Source: Budorcas taxicolor (taxonomy: Eukaryota; Chordata; Mammalia; Artiodactyla; Bovidae). From it: DNA of 64,000 bases. Below the pieces are notes generated by a model. The model was not told where the DNA came from. It saw only the letters and a program-made list of their open reading frames with translations, and made no database searches. Shown one piece after another: positions 34,210 to 44,981 of the stretch; within the stretch, counting starts at the first letter, position 1; each line of letters begins with the position of its first letter. Made by a program: the position numbers and the translations under genes. Where the stretch lies: contig NC_068912.1 in the NCBI RefSeq assembly GCF_023091745.1, positions 53,994,567 through 54,058,566 on the forward strand. Direction: 5' to 3'.

Positions 34210-34400
34210 CGCAATTTCTTAGGCACTCTAAATACATTTTTTCCATACTCCTCATAATCTGAATCTTAACCCAGGTTTCCAGATGAGGAAAGGAAACTGA
34301 GGGTGCAAGAGGCTGAGGTTACATACTGAGTGACAGAGCTAGGATTTATATCTAGCTATATTTGATTCCAAGAGCTATATCTTAAATTTTAGCCACCCTT
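34210..34400 (-). repeat. MIR SINE relic
   Basis: 'aatcttaacccaggtttcca' and 'gatgaggaaaggaaactgag', then 'actgagtgacagagctagga', are reversed MIR. Confidence 0.7.
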
Positions 34401-34586
34401 TAAGCTAAGAAGCAGATGCTGACATTGAGTCATAATGTGTTACTGCCTCCCATGATAAGGAAACCTGACTATAGTCTAGTACCATCAATTGGGGCCAGTA
34501 TTCAAAATGGGATTTGGATACCAATGATGTGGTAGCAGAGAAATGAGATAATTTATGAAAAAGGAGTAAGGAGGAACATGAACTAA

Positions 34587-34690
34587 CATTTACTGAAAGC
34601 TTGTTTTACGCCAGATACTGTATTATATGCTTTCACATTAATATTTCTTTTAATCTTAAGACTCCTGTGAGATGGGTAGTAACAGTCAAG
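34587..34690 (-). repeat. MIR SINE relic, 3' half of a split copy
   Basis: 'acatttactgaaagcttgtt', 'cgccagatactgtattatat' and 'ctcctgtgagatgggtagta' cover the 3' half of MIR in reverse. The missing half may be 35369-35443. Confidence 0.7.
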
Positions 34691-34828
34691 AAAAAAGAGG
34701 TGTAGAATAACAGTGGTGTTTGACTACTCCAGTATTTCTTTCCCTCCATCTCACTAAGGATGCAAAACTCCCACGTTTTAGCTTGTCTTAGGACTGTCTC
34801 AAATAAGGACAATATTTCCTAGTCTCTA
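34691..34828. other. Start of a segment splitting a MIR
   Basis: Unassigned sequence between the MIR half and the BOV-A2 fragment, probably part of the same old inserted element as 34980-35368. Confidence 0.3.
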
Positions 34829-34979
34829 TCCTAGCTGCTGCTGCTGAGTCGGTCCAGTCATGTCCGACTCTGTGCGACCCCACAGACGGCAGCCCACAGG
34901 CTCCCCCGTCCCTGGGATTCTCCAGGCAAGAACACTGGAGTGGGTTGCCATTTCCTTCTCCAATGCATGAGAGTGAAAA
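34829..34979 (-). mobile_element. BOV-A2 SINE fragment
   Basis: Reversed BOV-A2, one monomer plus the linker start: 'gctgctgctgagtcggtcc', 'catgtccgactctgtgcga', 'ccctgggattctccaggca' and 'gagtgggttgccatttcc'. Confidence 0.93.
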
Positions 34980-35368
34980 GCTAGATGAGGTCATATTACT
35001 CAAAGTCTGGTCAATGAGATGTAATAAGTGTATGACAGCCTCCAGGAAATCTCCTTAAGAAACTCTGGGCTCTTGCTTTTTCACCCTCTCTTCTTTCCTT
35101 CCTTCCTGCTTTCTTCCTTTCTAAACTTGGAACCTAAATGTGATGGCCGAAGCTCCCCTTTGGATCACAAGATTGAGGGTCTGATTTGATGTCTGAGGTT
35201 CTAAAAGGTGGAACCAGCATAGGTCTGAAAAGATTTGCAAAATCATAATAGGAGCTCTAGACTATCTCTCTGCACTTTTCTTTAACGTGAAAGAGAAACA
35301 AACATCGCTTTGTTTAATTAAGCCATTGTTCTTTGTGGTCTCTGTAACTGGCAGCTAATCTTAACTAA
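34980..35368 (+). repeat. Old LTR-like or DNA-transposon relic, uncertain
   Basis: Ends with 'ttaattaagccattgttctt', 'tctctgtaactggcagct' and 'taatcttaactaatccag', like the ends of several old mammalian repeats. Pyrimidine-rich at 35089-35122. Its position inside a MIR marks it as an insertion. Confidence 0.35.
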
Positions 35369-35443
35369 TCCAGTAACTCATCCAAAGTGATACAGTGTAG
35401 GGTTCAAATCCAGGCCCATCAATCTGCATAGCTTATGCTCTTA
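35369..35443 (-). repeat. MIR SINE relic, 5' half of a split copy
   Basis: 'gtaactcatccaaagtgata', 'gtagggttcaaatccaggcc' and 'cttatgctcttag' give the reversed MIR head, complementing 34587-34690. Confidence 0.65.
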
Positions 35444-36856
35444 GGTGGAAGCCTGAAGAATTCTTGATTATAATCTGCAATAGATTTGAGGGGGAAGTGT
35501 AAAAATGCTGAAAAAAATATGACAGAAGAAAAGAAGGTTTGAGTATGCTCTCAAATCTTCCTACCTGAGAGACCATCAAAGGGAATATACTACTTGACAG
35601 TAAAGAATTTAGTCTCCATCAGAGATGGGCAGAGGAAGATCTCAGTCACCTGTGTGGAGCTGGAAAGATAAGTGAAATACAAGCTTTGCAGCTGACGATG
35701 TCTCTGACAGATACTGTTGACCAAGAAGTAGGCACTGTAGAACAAAGCCCTGAAAATGGCCACAGGATGAAACAAACACAACAAAGAATTAAAGGAACCC
35801 TGAAACTGAAGAAGCAGGAGATGAAATTCAAAGATACAGAGTCTGGAAAGAACCAAGGAGAACCATGTGACCCATATCAAGGCTTAAGGGCCAAAAAGGC
35901 AAAAGGAAAGGTCAAGGTTGAAGCTCCGACAACTCATTTTTATTCATTTCCTTTACACGCGTTCACAACAGCATTGAAGAAGTGAATTTAAATTCTGTTG
36001 CAATTGAGCAGAATCCTAAATAAGAGGAAGTCATAGAACAGGGAGTTTATTATTTCCCTTTGTTCAATTTCTAAATGAACAGCACTGATAAGAACTTAGC
36101 AGACAGATTTCAGTGACTGCAGACAGGACCAATTTTATTTACGATCAATCTTAATGATCCAGAGAAGGAAAAAATAAGTTGTTATGTTTGCCAAAGACAT
36201 TAGTTTAAACACCTTGTAAAAACCTGTCATAATAAAGGCACATAGGAAGTTTCGAAAATATAGATGAGAAATAAAATGCAAGTGGCATAAAGGAAAAGGC
36301 AGCAATATGAAAACAGACATGACAGAAATTAGAATACACTTGACAATTCATTAAAGAAACCCTTCACTATGACTGGGCCTGAGTGGTCATGGGTTTATAA
36401 TGTTTGCAGAACAAGCAGTACTCCCTGAGTCAAGAAAGCAGAGGGGACACGCTATACAGAAGGCACTGGAAACCATGCCATTGAGTCTGGGGTAACAGGA
36501 CAGAGTCAGCATATATTTGTTTCTGATAATACCAGTGTATGCTAGAAGGATGCTGGAAAGAGAAAAAAAATTTGGAAATTCAACTTGAGAGACACTACAT
36601 GAACATCAGAGATTAGATTAAATAGGCTATTTTTATGGGCAGTTAAAATCTAAAAGAAAATAAAAATATTCAGATACTATCAAAATAGATTCATAAATTA
36701 CAAAAACTTGTTCATAAATAAAAATTTCAGCTCAAACAAGAATCTTTCACATATTAAAATATTTCCAACCTTCCACACCAGAAAATAAAACAAAAAATCA
36801 CAAATTTCAAGCCACTTACAGGAAAATACCCACACAGTCTAAAAAAATCTAAAGCC
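35444..36856. other. Unassigned sequence with an open frame on each strand
   Basis: A Lys/Gln-rich 99-codon plus frame (35686-35985) mirrors a hydrophobic 96-codon minus frame (35590-35880). Neither matches a protein I know. The rest is AT-rich. Confidence 0.35.
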
Positions 36857-37400
36857 ATAAAGTAATATTCAGTGCTTAAAAAAAAAGTTGTCAAGCCATG
36901 AAAAGACATGGAGGAAACCTAAATGCATAATATTAAAAGTACAAGAAGCCCATCTGCAAAGGCTCCAGACTGATTCCAGCTATTTGACATTCTGGAAAAA
37001 AGGAAAGTGTGGACACAGTGAAAATATCAGTGGTTGCCAAGGGTGAGGCAGGCAGCAGGAATGAACAGGAAGATCACAGAGGATTTTTAGGGTAGTGATC
37101 ATACGATACAGGATCATACTTGATGGTATTATAATGGCAGATACACGTTGTTACACAGTTGGCTAAATCCACAGAATGTATGACACCAACAGTGAACTCT
37201 AAACTATGGTCTTTGGATGATGACGTCTCAGTGTAGCTTCATCTACTGTATCAAGTGTCTCACTCTAGTGGGAGATGTTGATAATGGGGGAGGCTATGCA
37301 TGAATGGGGGCAGGGGGTATATGAGAACTCTCTGCAGTTACTCTCAGTTCTGCTGTGAGCCTAAAACTGCTTTAAAAAATAAATTCTCTTTAAAAAAAAC
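36857..37400 (+). repeat. L1M-type LINE 3' UTR
   Basis: A long, ordered match to old mammalian L1 3' UTR: 'ttccagctatttgacattct', 'tcagtggttgccaagggtga', 'acagaggatttttagggtag', 'ggctaaatccacagaatgta', 'gggagatgttgataatggg' and 'gcctaaaactgctttaaaa', then an A-rich tail. Confidence 0.85.
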
Positions 37401-38559
37401 AAAAACAAAAAAACACCTTAGAAGACCTGATACCTTTTTTCAGTGATATTCAATAGAACCCTTTTCATTCCGAGGCTTCAGAGGAATGAAACAGCACTGG
37501 GGAGGGCAATGGTTTTTATAAAGCAAATCTTAACAACTAGTCAAATAAAATCATTCTCGACATGTGAATCTTCACGCTAGGCCGGATGTGCTGGGACACT
37601 TTTCCAACTTAAGCAAAAAAGAACAAGTTTCAAATAATAAAAAATTTAATTCTAACATGTAGTAAATGGATAGTAGGTATCATGACTCAACTGCACACTC
37701 GGGGACAACTCTGTCCCCCTCATTACCTGAACTAAGAGTAACATCAGACATGCTAGGACGAATATTCTTAAATCACAGAGGCCCAGTCACTTGTGGGATT
37801 GGCTGTCATTTCACATTCCTTCAAGGGTGAAGCTGTTGACTAGGAAACCAGGAGTAAAAGGAAGTCACCTTGACACTCACAAATCAAAGAGCACTTGGGG
37901 TTCTCTCAGGAGGTTCGACCTCAGCACCTGGAAGTTATTGTAATTAAATAATTACACTGCAGTTTGGTTACTTCTGTGTACTACAACCTAACTAGGAGGT
38001 TCAGGAGACCTCAAGGTTAGGAGACCTCATAGTCTGATAAAGACACACACCATTTCCTCTTAAAAAAAAGTGAATACTGTCTATTTTAAGTTGGTAACCT
38101 ATTTGCAAATTAAATTTTCATACCGGTATCTTTTTATGGATTTTTAAAAGTTTTTGGCAAGGCGAATTTATTCAAGAAAGTTGAAGTGTAGGTTTTTGTT
38201 TTTAAATTCGGGTTTGACCTTTTTTGGGGGAGGTGGGAAGGGGGCTGCCTACAGGGTCTTCCTGACCACAAAAAGTCTTCCACACACGTCATCTGACTAA
38301 AGGCAACCTATGGACTTTGGGAAGTCAGCGGAGGACATAGTGATGAGCCAACACTGAGCCTCCTCCCTTCTGACCTCTCGGCACTTGCTTAGCTGCAGCC
38401 TAGGAAGGGGAAACTCAGATTCTCTCTCGAAAACGGTAGAAGTTGCTCCCTTCTCCCTCAAACCAACAAATGAGTGCCAACACCACCATCAAACAGTAGG
38501 TGAACAACTGTATAATAGGTTTCCCAAGAGCAGAAAAATGTGTGCCAACGAACAGCACC
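37401..38559. other. Unassigned sequence upstream of the CpG island
   Basis: An A-rich start, then unique sequence with no recognised repeat. GC content rises towards 38.5 kb. It may hold promoter-proximal elements or intron, depending on which strand is transcribed. Confidence 0.45.
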
Positions 38560-38618
38560 AGGGCAGGGGGCAAAGGAAAGCGACCCAAGCGCGGACGCCC
38601 TCCGGACAGGTCTGCTCA

Positions 38619-38626
38619 CCTAGGGA
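38619..38626 (-). other. Candidate minus-strand splice donor
   Basis: 'gctcacctag' reads ctag|gtgagc on the minus strand, a good donor. An alternative to the donor at 38997. Confidence 0.35.
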
Positions 38627-38990
38627 GGGCGAGACTCCAGCCCGGGGAAACCAGAACCCGGTTCCCGCCCCGCCCCGAGGGCTCACACTCAGGTGTAGCG
38701 CCGCGATTATGGGGGAGACAGCGTCCATTCCTCCTGCCCCGAATGACCCCAGCACTCCGGAGGAGTCACGGGCATCACTCCCACTCTCCCGGAGACAAGG
38801 GAGTGGCAAAACCGCTTCTCATCTCTCCCGCCCAGCCACTTGCCCACAGGCTCGGCTCTCAGGTGAGGCGAGAACAGGTAACCGCACCTGCTCGGCCAAC
38901 CCCACCTGCTGCGTCCCCTCGCCCTGCTCTCTGCCTCCATCACCTGGATCGGCTCCGCTCCTCCTCCGTGACCGGGGGCATCCGGCCCCG

Positions 38991-39000
38991 ACCTACCTGC
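38991..39000 (-). other. Candidate minus-strand splice donor of a first exon
   Basis: 'acctacctgc' reads gcag|gtaggt on the minus strand, very close to the donor consensus. If used, an exon starting in the island would end at 38997. Confidence 0.4.
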
Positions 39001-39111
39001 GCGCCTCCGGCCCCGGGCGCCGGCGCTCCCCACGGCGTGCGCCCCGCGCCGCTTCGGGCGCGCCGGCGGCGGCCCCGCGCCCGCACTTCCTCGGCGCCGG
39101 CTGCTGCGGGC

Positions 39112-39162
39112 TCAGCGGGAAGCCCCAGCGCTGCCCGGCTCACCGCCTCCAACCGGCTCCAT
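39112..39162 (-). other. Small ORF or first coding segment in the CpG island
   Basis: A minus-strand ATG at 39162 in good context (cacaATGg) opens a 16-codon frame, MEPVGGGEPGSAGASR, then stop. It could be an upstream ORF. It could also be the start of a real protein if the donor ggcg|gtgagc at 39143/39144 is used, leaving MEPVGG in exon 1. I do not recognise a protein with this start. Confidence 0.25.
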
Positions 39163-39560
39163 TGTGACGCGGCGAGTTCCGCGGGCCAATCGGGGCGCGG
39201 CGGCGCGAACCGCTGACTAAGTTCGCGGGGGAAGGAGGAGGGGACTGGGCGGAGGCAGGAGGCGGAGGTGGCCGCGGCCGAGCGGCAGTGGCGGTGGAGG
39301 AGGAGTAGGAAAAGAAGAAAAGGAATGCGGCTGTTTCGGTAGTTGCTCCTGCTGTTAAATTTGCAGCAGCCTTGGCCCGAGTGGTTTGCCCAGCTTAGAA
39401 ACTGCGGGAACCTGTGACTCACCCCTTGCTGATGGAAACAAAGCGCAGCTGCCATCACCCAGGAGCGCGCCATGTGGCCGTCCGGCCCGCTCCGCACAGC
39501 CTCCGGTGCGCAGGCTGCAGTGCCCTGCGCCCGTCGAGCTGGGGCTAGAAACGCGGAGGG

Positions 39561-39929
39561 CTGGTTTCAAGAGACCAAAGAGGGGCTTAGGACTGTCCAG
39601 GTGTACGTGCAAGGGGCTTTGGAAGTAGAGTATTTATGTGTCGGACCAGCGCCTTCTCACGTGCACACCCAGAGTAACTTATTTACATAATGTGTTTTGA
39701 ATCTTCAAGGAAGCCTGGGGTGGAGCTTGCGGGAAATCCCTTTACCTTTCCTTACGCTGTGTCCTTAGGCTGCTGGGCCGAGCCCTGTGTGGCAGTTTAC
39801 AGTTGCACCAAACTAAGCGGCTTAAGTTAAGATTCTGGGCCTCCAATAGCATCCGTCTTTCTCATATATGTCCTTATCCTCCGCATGGGGAGAGAAAACG
39901 CTGTAGAGTGGTCTTGCTTTACTTATCAT
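39561..39929. other. Downstream shore of the CpG island
   Basis: Falling GC content; no exon recognised. A 72-codon plus frame (39472-39690) starts inside the island and has no known motif. Confidence 0.4.
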
Positions 39930-39941
39930 CAGCGTTTTACT

Positions 39942-40187
39942 CCAGTACTCTTGCCTAGAAAATCCCATGGACCGAGGAGCCTGGTAGGCTGCAGTCCATG
40001 AGGTCGCGAAGAGTCAGACACGACTGAGCGACTTCCCTTTCACTTTTCACTTTCATGCATTGGAGAAGGAAATGGCAACCCACTCCAATGTTCTTGCCTG
40101 GAGAACCCCAGGGATGGGGGAGCCTGGTGGGCTGCCGTCTATGGGGGTCACACAGAGTCGGACACGACTGAAGTGACTTAGCAGCAG
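39942..40187 (+). mobile_element. BOV-A2 SINE, slightly 5'-truncated, perfect TSD
   Basis: Starts within the first monomer at 'ccagtactcttgcctag', continues through the 'ccctttcacttttcacttt' linker and second monomer, and ends in (GCA)n. Flanked by cagcgttttact at 39930-39941 and 40188-40199. Low divergence; lies about 400 bp from the CpG island. Confidence 0.97.
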
Positions 40188-40199
40188 CAGCGTTTTACT

Positions 40200-41842
40200 G
40201 CTGGTATACTGCAGGCTCACCCCATCTAGTGCCCCACTGCTTTCCCACAATTAGGTGGGAAAAGTTAAACAAAAAGTAAATCCAAAGCCAGGAATTCGGG
40301 GGACAAAATTTTTTATCATCGTCGTTCACTCCCGACCCTCATCACCGCCCCAGATTTAACTCAGTCTTTTTGCAGACTATCATCCTTAACACTGTGATTC
40401 ACTTAGGCAACATTTATATCTGAGTTGCTATGGCAGTCACATTTCCATTAAAAAAATGTTTGTACAGGGACCTCCCAAAGGAATTAAATAGAGACTATAA
40501 AAGACTCACAGTTGGAACATATCTGATCGGCTTGTATAAATGGGAGTAAAGAAAATGGAACAACTGAGTTATGTGAGACTGGGTTGTGTCAGACAGAGAC
40601 TGTTGAGACAAGGACTACTATTTGAATTACCCCAGAAGGGAATAAGAGGGTTGGTTGTCTTTGTGATGACACTACTCTTTTCTCTCCTGGTCCATTCCAT
40701 TCTGGGTTGGCAGCTGTCTTGGAGAAAAAGCCAAAAGAGCATTCCTTCCTTTGGTCATTGATAGAGTTTTAATATAGCTTATGAGTGTGAGACATTGTGT
40801 ATGTACAGATGTGTTAAGCTAATTTAGGTTTGAGTTTGGTCATCAAACTGCTTAAAACCTGGAGAAGAAGATAAAATGTATTCAGAATTACGTATGAAAC
40901 AGGAAAAAAGCAAGTGCTGTAAGAAACACTGATCGATTGTAAAGTCATGACATTAAAAATTTTTACTAATTTTCCATATGTATCTTTGAATGTTTGGAAA
41001 GGAATATTCTCTCCCCTTCCAAAACCCATGAATATCACTACTTGTGTAACTTGGAGTAGTTATACTTAACCTTTTTGGAAGTCAACCTCTTCATCTATAA
41101 AATAGATTATAAACTGAATGATCATAACTGAAAATTATGTTTTCAATTCCTATGAGAGTATGAAAAAGTGACTCCCATGCTTGATAACCCAAGTCACCAT
41201 CAGCAGGAAGTTAAAGTGCTCAAGTTCATTAAAACTGTATTAGCTTTGGGTTCATCTCAGATATGTGGCTTATGAATGCATGTATTCCAGTTCTCATTAA
41301 CAAAATCACCCTCCATGGGACACATATATTACTGACACTGGAGAAAGTGGGCTTCTGAATTTGTGATATTGCTTCAGAGAATACTTCTCTGAAACTGTAG
41401 CATCAAATAGATGCTTCTCTTGTTTCTTTTTTCTCCTGTTTCACTTCATATAAGCTCCTGCTTACATTACAGGAGAAAAATTAATGACCTCAAATGCTAT
41501 GCTATTCTCGAAGATCTTTAATACTGTGCACATGATTCAAGCCCATACAGAGGAATATTTAGTAACTAGAGATTATTGGCATCCCAGGCTAGACTTTATA
41601 ATGAGAAATACAAATACTGTTTGAATTTTATGCCTGTGCCCAGTTTTTCTACTACATTGTAGTCTCTTTGAAAACAGGATGAGTGGAATCTTGAAATATG
41701 CTCAGTCCTTAAAGAAGAATCTAAAATCCTCTAAGGGACTCTGATCAATTTATTATGATGAAAGAAAATCAATCATTCTGATCAAAGAAAATTCTAAAAG
41801 ATTCAGTCACTATTTCCACAGCCAAATTTGTCAAAATCTATT
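40200..41842. other. Unassigned sequence
   Basis: No exon or named repeat recognised. A 73-codon frame at 40540-40761 has a hydrophobic stretch but no identifiable family. Confidence 0.45.
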
Positions 41843-42045
41843 GCCAGTGGTAAAGAACCCGCTTGCCAACGCAGGAGACAAGAGATGCAGGTTCAGTTCT
41901 TGGGTTGGGAAGATCCCCTGGAGAAGGGAATAGCAAACCACTCTAGTATTCTTGCCTGGAAAATCCCATGGACAGAGGAGCCTGGTGGCCTACAGTCCAT
42001 AGGCTCTCAAAGAGTTGGACACAACTGAAGTGACTGAGCATGCAG
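41843..42045 (+). mobile_element. Bov-tA SINE
   Basis: 'ccagtggtaaagaacccgc', 'tgccaacgcaggagacaag', 'cctggagaagggaatagca' and 'gagttggacacaactgaag'. The head is degraded. Confidence 0.93.
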
Positions 42046-42089
42046 GCATGTGTATTAATGCACTTATTATGTGCACATAAGTATGCTAG

Positions 42090-42341
42090 GAGAAGGCAAT
42101 GGCAACCCACTCCAGTACTCTTGCCTGGAAAATCCCATGGACGGAGGAGCCTGGTAGGCTGCAATCCATGACTGAGTGACTTCACTTTCACTTTTCACTT
42201 TCATGTATTGGAGAAGGAAATGGCAACCCACTCCAGTGTTCTTGCCTGGAGAATCCCAGGGACGGGGGAGCCTAGTGGGCTGCCATCTATGGATGGGGTC
42301 GCACAGAGTCAGACGCGACTGAAGCGACTTAGCAGCAGCAG
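42090..42341 (+). mobile_element. BOV-A2 SINE with internal deletion, perfect TSD
   Basis: Dimeric BOV-A2 whose first monomer lacks the 'ggggtcgcagagagtcgg' part ('aatccatgactgagtgact' joins directly). Flanked by aagtatgctag at 42079-42089 and 42342-42352. Confidence 0.96.
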
Positions 42342-42352
42342 AAGTATGCTAG

Positions 42353-42540
42353 ACATGGTGGGCAATACCAAAAGAGCATGAGACTCGGTCCCTGACCTCA
42401 GCAGCCCATAGTTCAGATGAACACATTGAAAACAAGTACTAGTTAGGCTCCACTGAAGAGATGGATCAGTGCAGATGGTAATAGACAGAGCCTCACGAAG
42501 AAAGGGGAACTTAACTGAAAGGGAAGCAAAATTTAGAAAA
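42353..42540 (+). repeat. Old relic, family uncertain
   Basis: 'gagactcggtccctgacctc' and 'cagcccatagttcagatg' resemble the ancient family also suspected at 7.7 and 32.2 kb. The recent BOV-A2 inserted at its edge. Confidence 0.35.
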
Positions 42541-43092
42541 ACTGAATCCTATATCCTTGTCTTATCTACCCCATATATTGTCTTAAAATAACCAATCCAT
42601 TCTCAGGGCTCAGTCGATCTCTTTCTGGTTAAGTTCAGACTTTCTAGAAGAAGCAGAAGTTGAAATTCTGTTTTCTACAACATCCCATTGAGTAAGAGAC
42701 TAGCAAGTGAGTGATAGGTTTGTCATATTCATGACAAAGGGGATGACTATAGATAGCAAATTTGGCTGGTTCCTCTGCCCAGTGACATAAATAATAGAAA
42801 TGAAAGGAGCACTATGATTTGGTATCTGGTTATTGAACTACATGACCAACAAGAAGTAATTAAGTAACTTTTGGGTTTTGCAGGCCCCTTTTGAGCTGAC
42901 ACCCTGGGAAAAAAAATCTGAGTGACATCAGCATTAAACTATGCTCCATGTGGCTGCCTTGATAAGAGTTTTTTCTGTGTCTTGAGAATTTTCATGATTA
43001 ATGTAAGAAGGAATATTATCCAAGATTAACAGTTCTTTTCTAATTCTAAAATTATTTCTGATAATGAAAAATCCTTTATTTTTAAAATTAAT
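42541..43092. other. Unassigned sequence
   Basis: No gene or named repeat. Confidence 0.45.
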
Positions 43093-43260
43093 TAAACATT
43101 GAATGCCTATCGTGTATAAAAGAAAGCACTGGAGATCTGACAGAGGTGAGGGAGAATACCGAGATAAATATAATAATTCCTTTTCTTAAAAGATGTGTAC
43201 TCTAATGGAGAAGGTTTATCCAGATAGCATATAGCTTCTTAAAGGGGAGGTGAGGTTGGT
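43093..43260 (+). repeat. Old relic, family uncertain
   Basis: 'aacattgaatgcctatcgtg' and 'agaaagcactggagatctg', then 'gatgtgtactctaatggag', are the same suspected old family. Confidence 0.35.
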
Positions 43261-43587
43261 GAGCCATACAGGTTGGAGGAGAATCAAATGAACATGGGTC
43301 TGTGGAAGTTTGGCTAGCTTTAAGTTTCTAAATTAGAGTATTACTTTTAAATACTGTGTCACCATCATGGTTCAAGTTTGTTAGTTTTACCAAGACATCA
43401 AGTCAGAAGAAGAGAAAAGATAGAAAGCATTCATGGTTTTGCATGCTCAGAAACTTTGCCAGAACCCCCCTGGTTCAGCTGTGTATAGTTGGGCTTATTG
43501 TCACTGACAAAGCTTTTATCTATTTTTAACCAAACACTTCACCATGTTTTCCTGATCTTTTCAATTTCATGGTTGCAGAGGGGTTTG

Positions 43588-43703
43588 TTGTTGTTGTTGT
43601 TTTTAAGTTATTTGGCTGCACTGTGTGTGGGACCTTAATTCCCCAACCAGGGATCCAACCCATCGCCTCTCCCTTAACCACTAAACCACCAAGGAAGTCT
43701 TTA
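43588..43703 (-). mobile_element. CHR-type tRNA-Glu SINE
   Basis: 'ttatttggctgcactgtgtg', 'gggaccttaattccccaacc', 'gggatccaacccatcgcct' and 'ccaccaaggaagtc'. Imperfect flanking repeats (gcagaggggtttgt and acagaggtttgt) may be its TSD. Confidence 0.88.
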
Positions 43704-43753
43704 CAGAGGTTTGTCATGAGCTTTCCTTGGGCCTGAGGAAAATGCTGAGAATG

Positions 43754-43778
43754 ACCCCTGAGAATGAGCCTCAGGGGT
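43754..43778. other. Perfect 9-bp stem hairpin
   Basis: acccctgag (43754-43762) and ctcaggggt (43770-43778) with a 7-nt loop. The flanking base before the stem does not pair, and no T-run follows. Confidence 0.8.
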
Positions 43779-44981
43779 GAGAATTCCAAAGGTAGAATGA
43801 GTGGGACATTGCACATGTTTTTGGAATAAGGGAGCTTGACTAGAAACTAACTGTGCAGGGCCAGCTGTACACTTCTGTGTGAGTTGACCCTTTATCATGG
43901 TCCCAGGATGGAATACTCATGACTAGTTACACTGTGTTCTCACATCCCACTGTATTGATTGCCCACTCTGTCTTAAATATGCATTTTCATTTCCTTACAA
44001 GACAGGGGCTAGAAAGGTGAACTTCCAGCCTCTTCTCCAAAGGAAAAACATGAATTCCTGCAGCAGGATGCCCAGCATCCCCAGTTGATCTATCTCCTGG
44101 GAAGATGTCCAAATGTTTCTTTGAAAGTTTCCCTTGCATCCCATTTAAAGAATATATACCGTCATCTGGATCACGTATTGGAGTCTGCCACACAGCAGCC
44201 ATCCAATTATTGACTCTTGTCCCTTTCCTATCTGTAAAAAGAAGACTTCTAAGAAAATATTTACAAGTGAAGCCAGACTGAAATCTTAGAATTAAAGCAG
44301 AATTTGTGCTCCTGCAAAGTAGTCTAAAAAAAGCCCTTAGAGGTTCTGCTAGTCACTGAGTGTTTACTGGGATCCTTGTGAGGATAGAGTCTGTGTTCCC
44401 TGAACCATGTTGAAATCTAGGCAAAAAGTCTCCCGCTACTGGAAAAAGCAACTGGTTTGACTGGTTTCTGAGGTTCTTCATAGTAGACCCTTCCATTTCT
44501 TTGGTTTAAAGTAGTTCAGATCTAATACCAGCCAGCCCTTGATTCTCCCCACCACCTCCCACCATTTCTTTTTCTCAACAGCTGTGGATGTGTGTATTTG
44601 TGTGTGTGGCTTCTTGGCCTAATATAAGGCCATCTTTTAATTATAATACACTTCAAAAACTAGACTTCAATTTTCATATAAAATGATTCTCTAAGAGTAG
44701 GAGCTAATATGTATATTAAATATGTAGTTTATTAAGAATTCTAGAAATCAAAATAAATTTATTAATAAAAGAATAAGATTCAGAACATTTCAGAGATGCA
44801 GGAGAAAAATTTATGCCAGAAAGAGCACAGGACTTGGTGTTTCTTAAGCCACTAACAGTCTAGGCTAGAGTTTCTAATTTCCCATGTGTTAATATATGTA
44901 TCCTGGACTATATAAAAAAAGATAGGTATAGTTCATCCTTCATATATCTCAGATTTCATTTTATTTTACTCAAACATTGGC
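43779..44981. other. Unassigned sequence with a short GT tract
   Basis: An interrupted (GT)n at about 44588-44609. No exon or named repeat recognised. Confidence 0.45.

Larger units (their letters stand above)
38560..39560. promoter_or_regulatory. CpG island, probable promoter, possibly bidirectional
   Basis: About 1 kb of high GC and frequent CpG, densest at 38980-39300, in an otherwise CpG-poor window. Tandem GC boxes (cccgccccgcccc) lie at 38664-38676, a CCAAT box at 39186-39190 and an ATF/CREB half-site tgacg at 39165-39169; GGGCGG- and GGAGGAGG-rich sequence follows at 39240-39305. CpG islands of this kind mark transcription starts of many mammalian genes. Good splice donors on the minus strand favour leftward transcription. 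The CCAAT position would suit a plus-strand start near 39250-39300. The gene is not recognised. Confidence 0.85.

Noticed and set aside
35590..35985. Mirror-image open frames, 96 aa hydrophobic (minus) and 99 aa Lys/Gln-rich (plus)
   Set aside because: An A/G-rich strand is open in one frame and pyrimidine-rich in the other. No domain, no credible splice-bounded exon, no family recognised.
38385..39497. Long overlapping frames of 106-260 codons on both strands in the CpG island
   Set aside because: High GC removes stop codons in all frames. The products are low-complexity Ala/Arg/Pro/Gly with no domain, so they are not evidence of coding.
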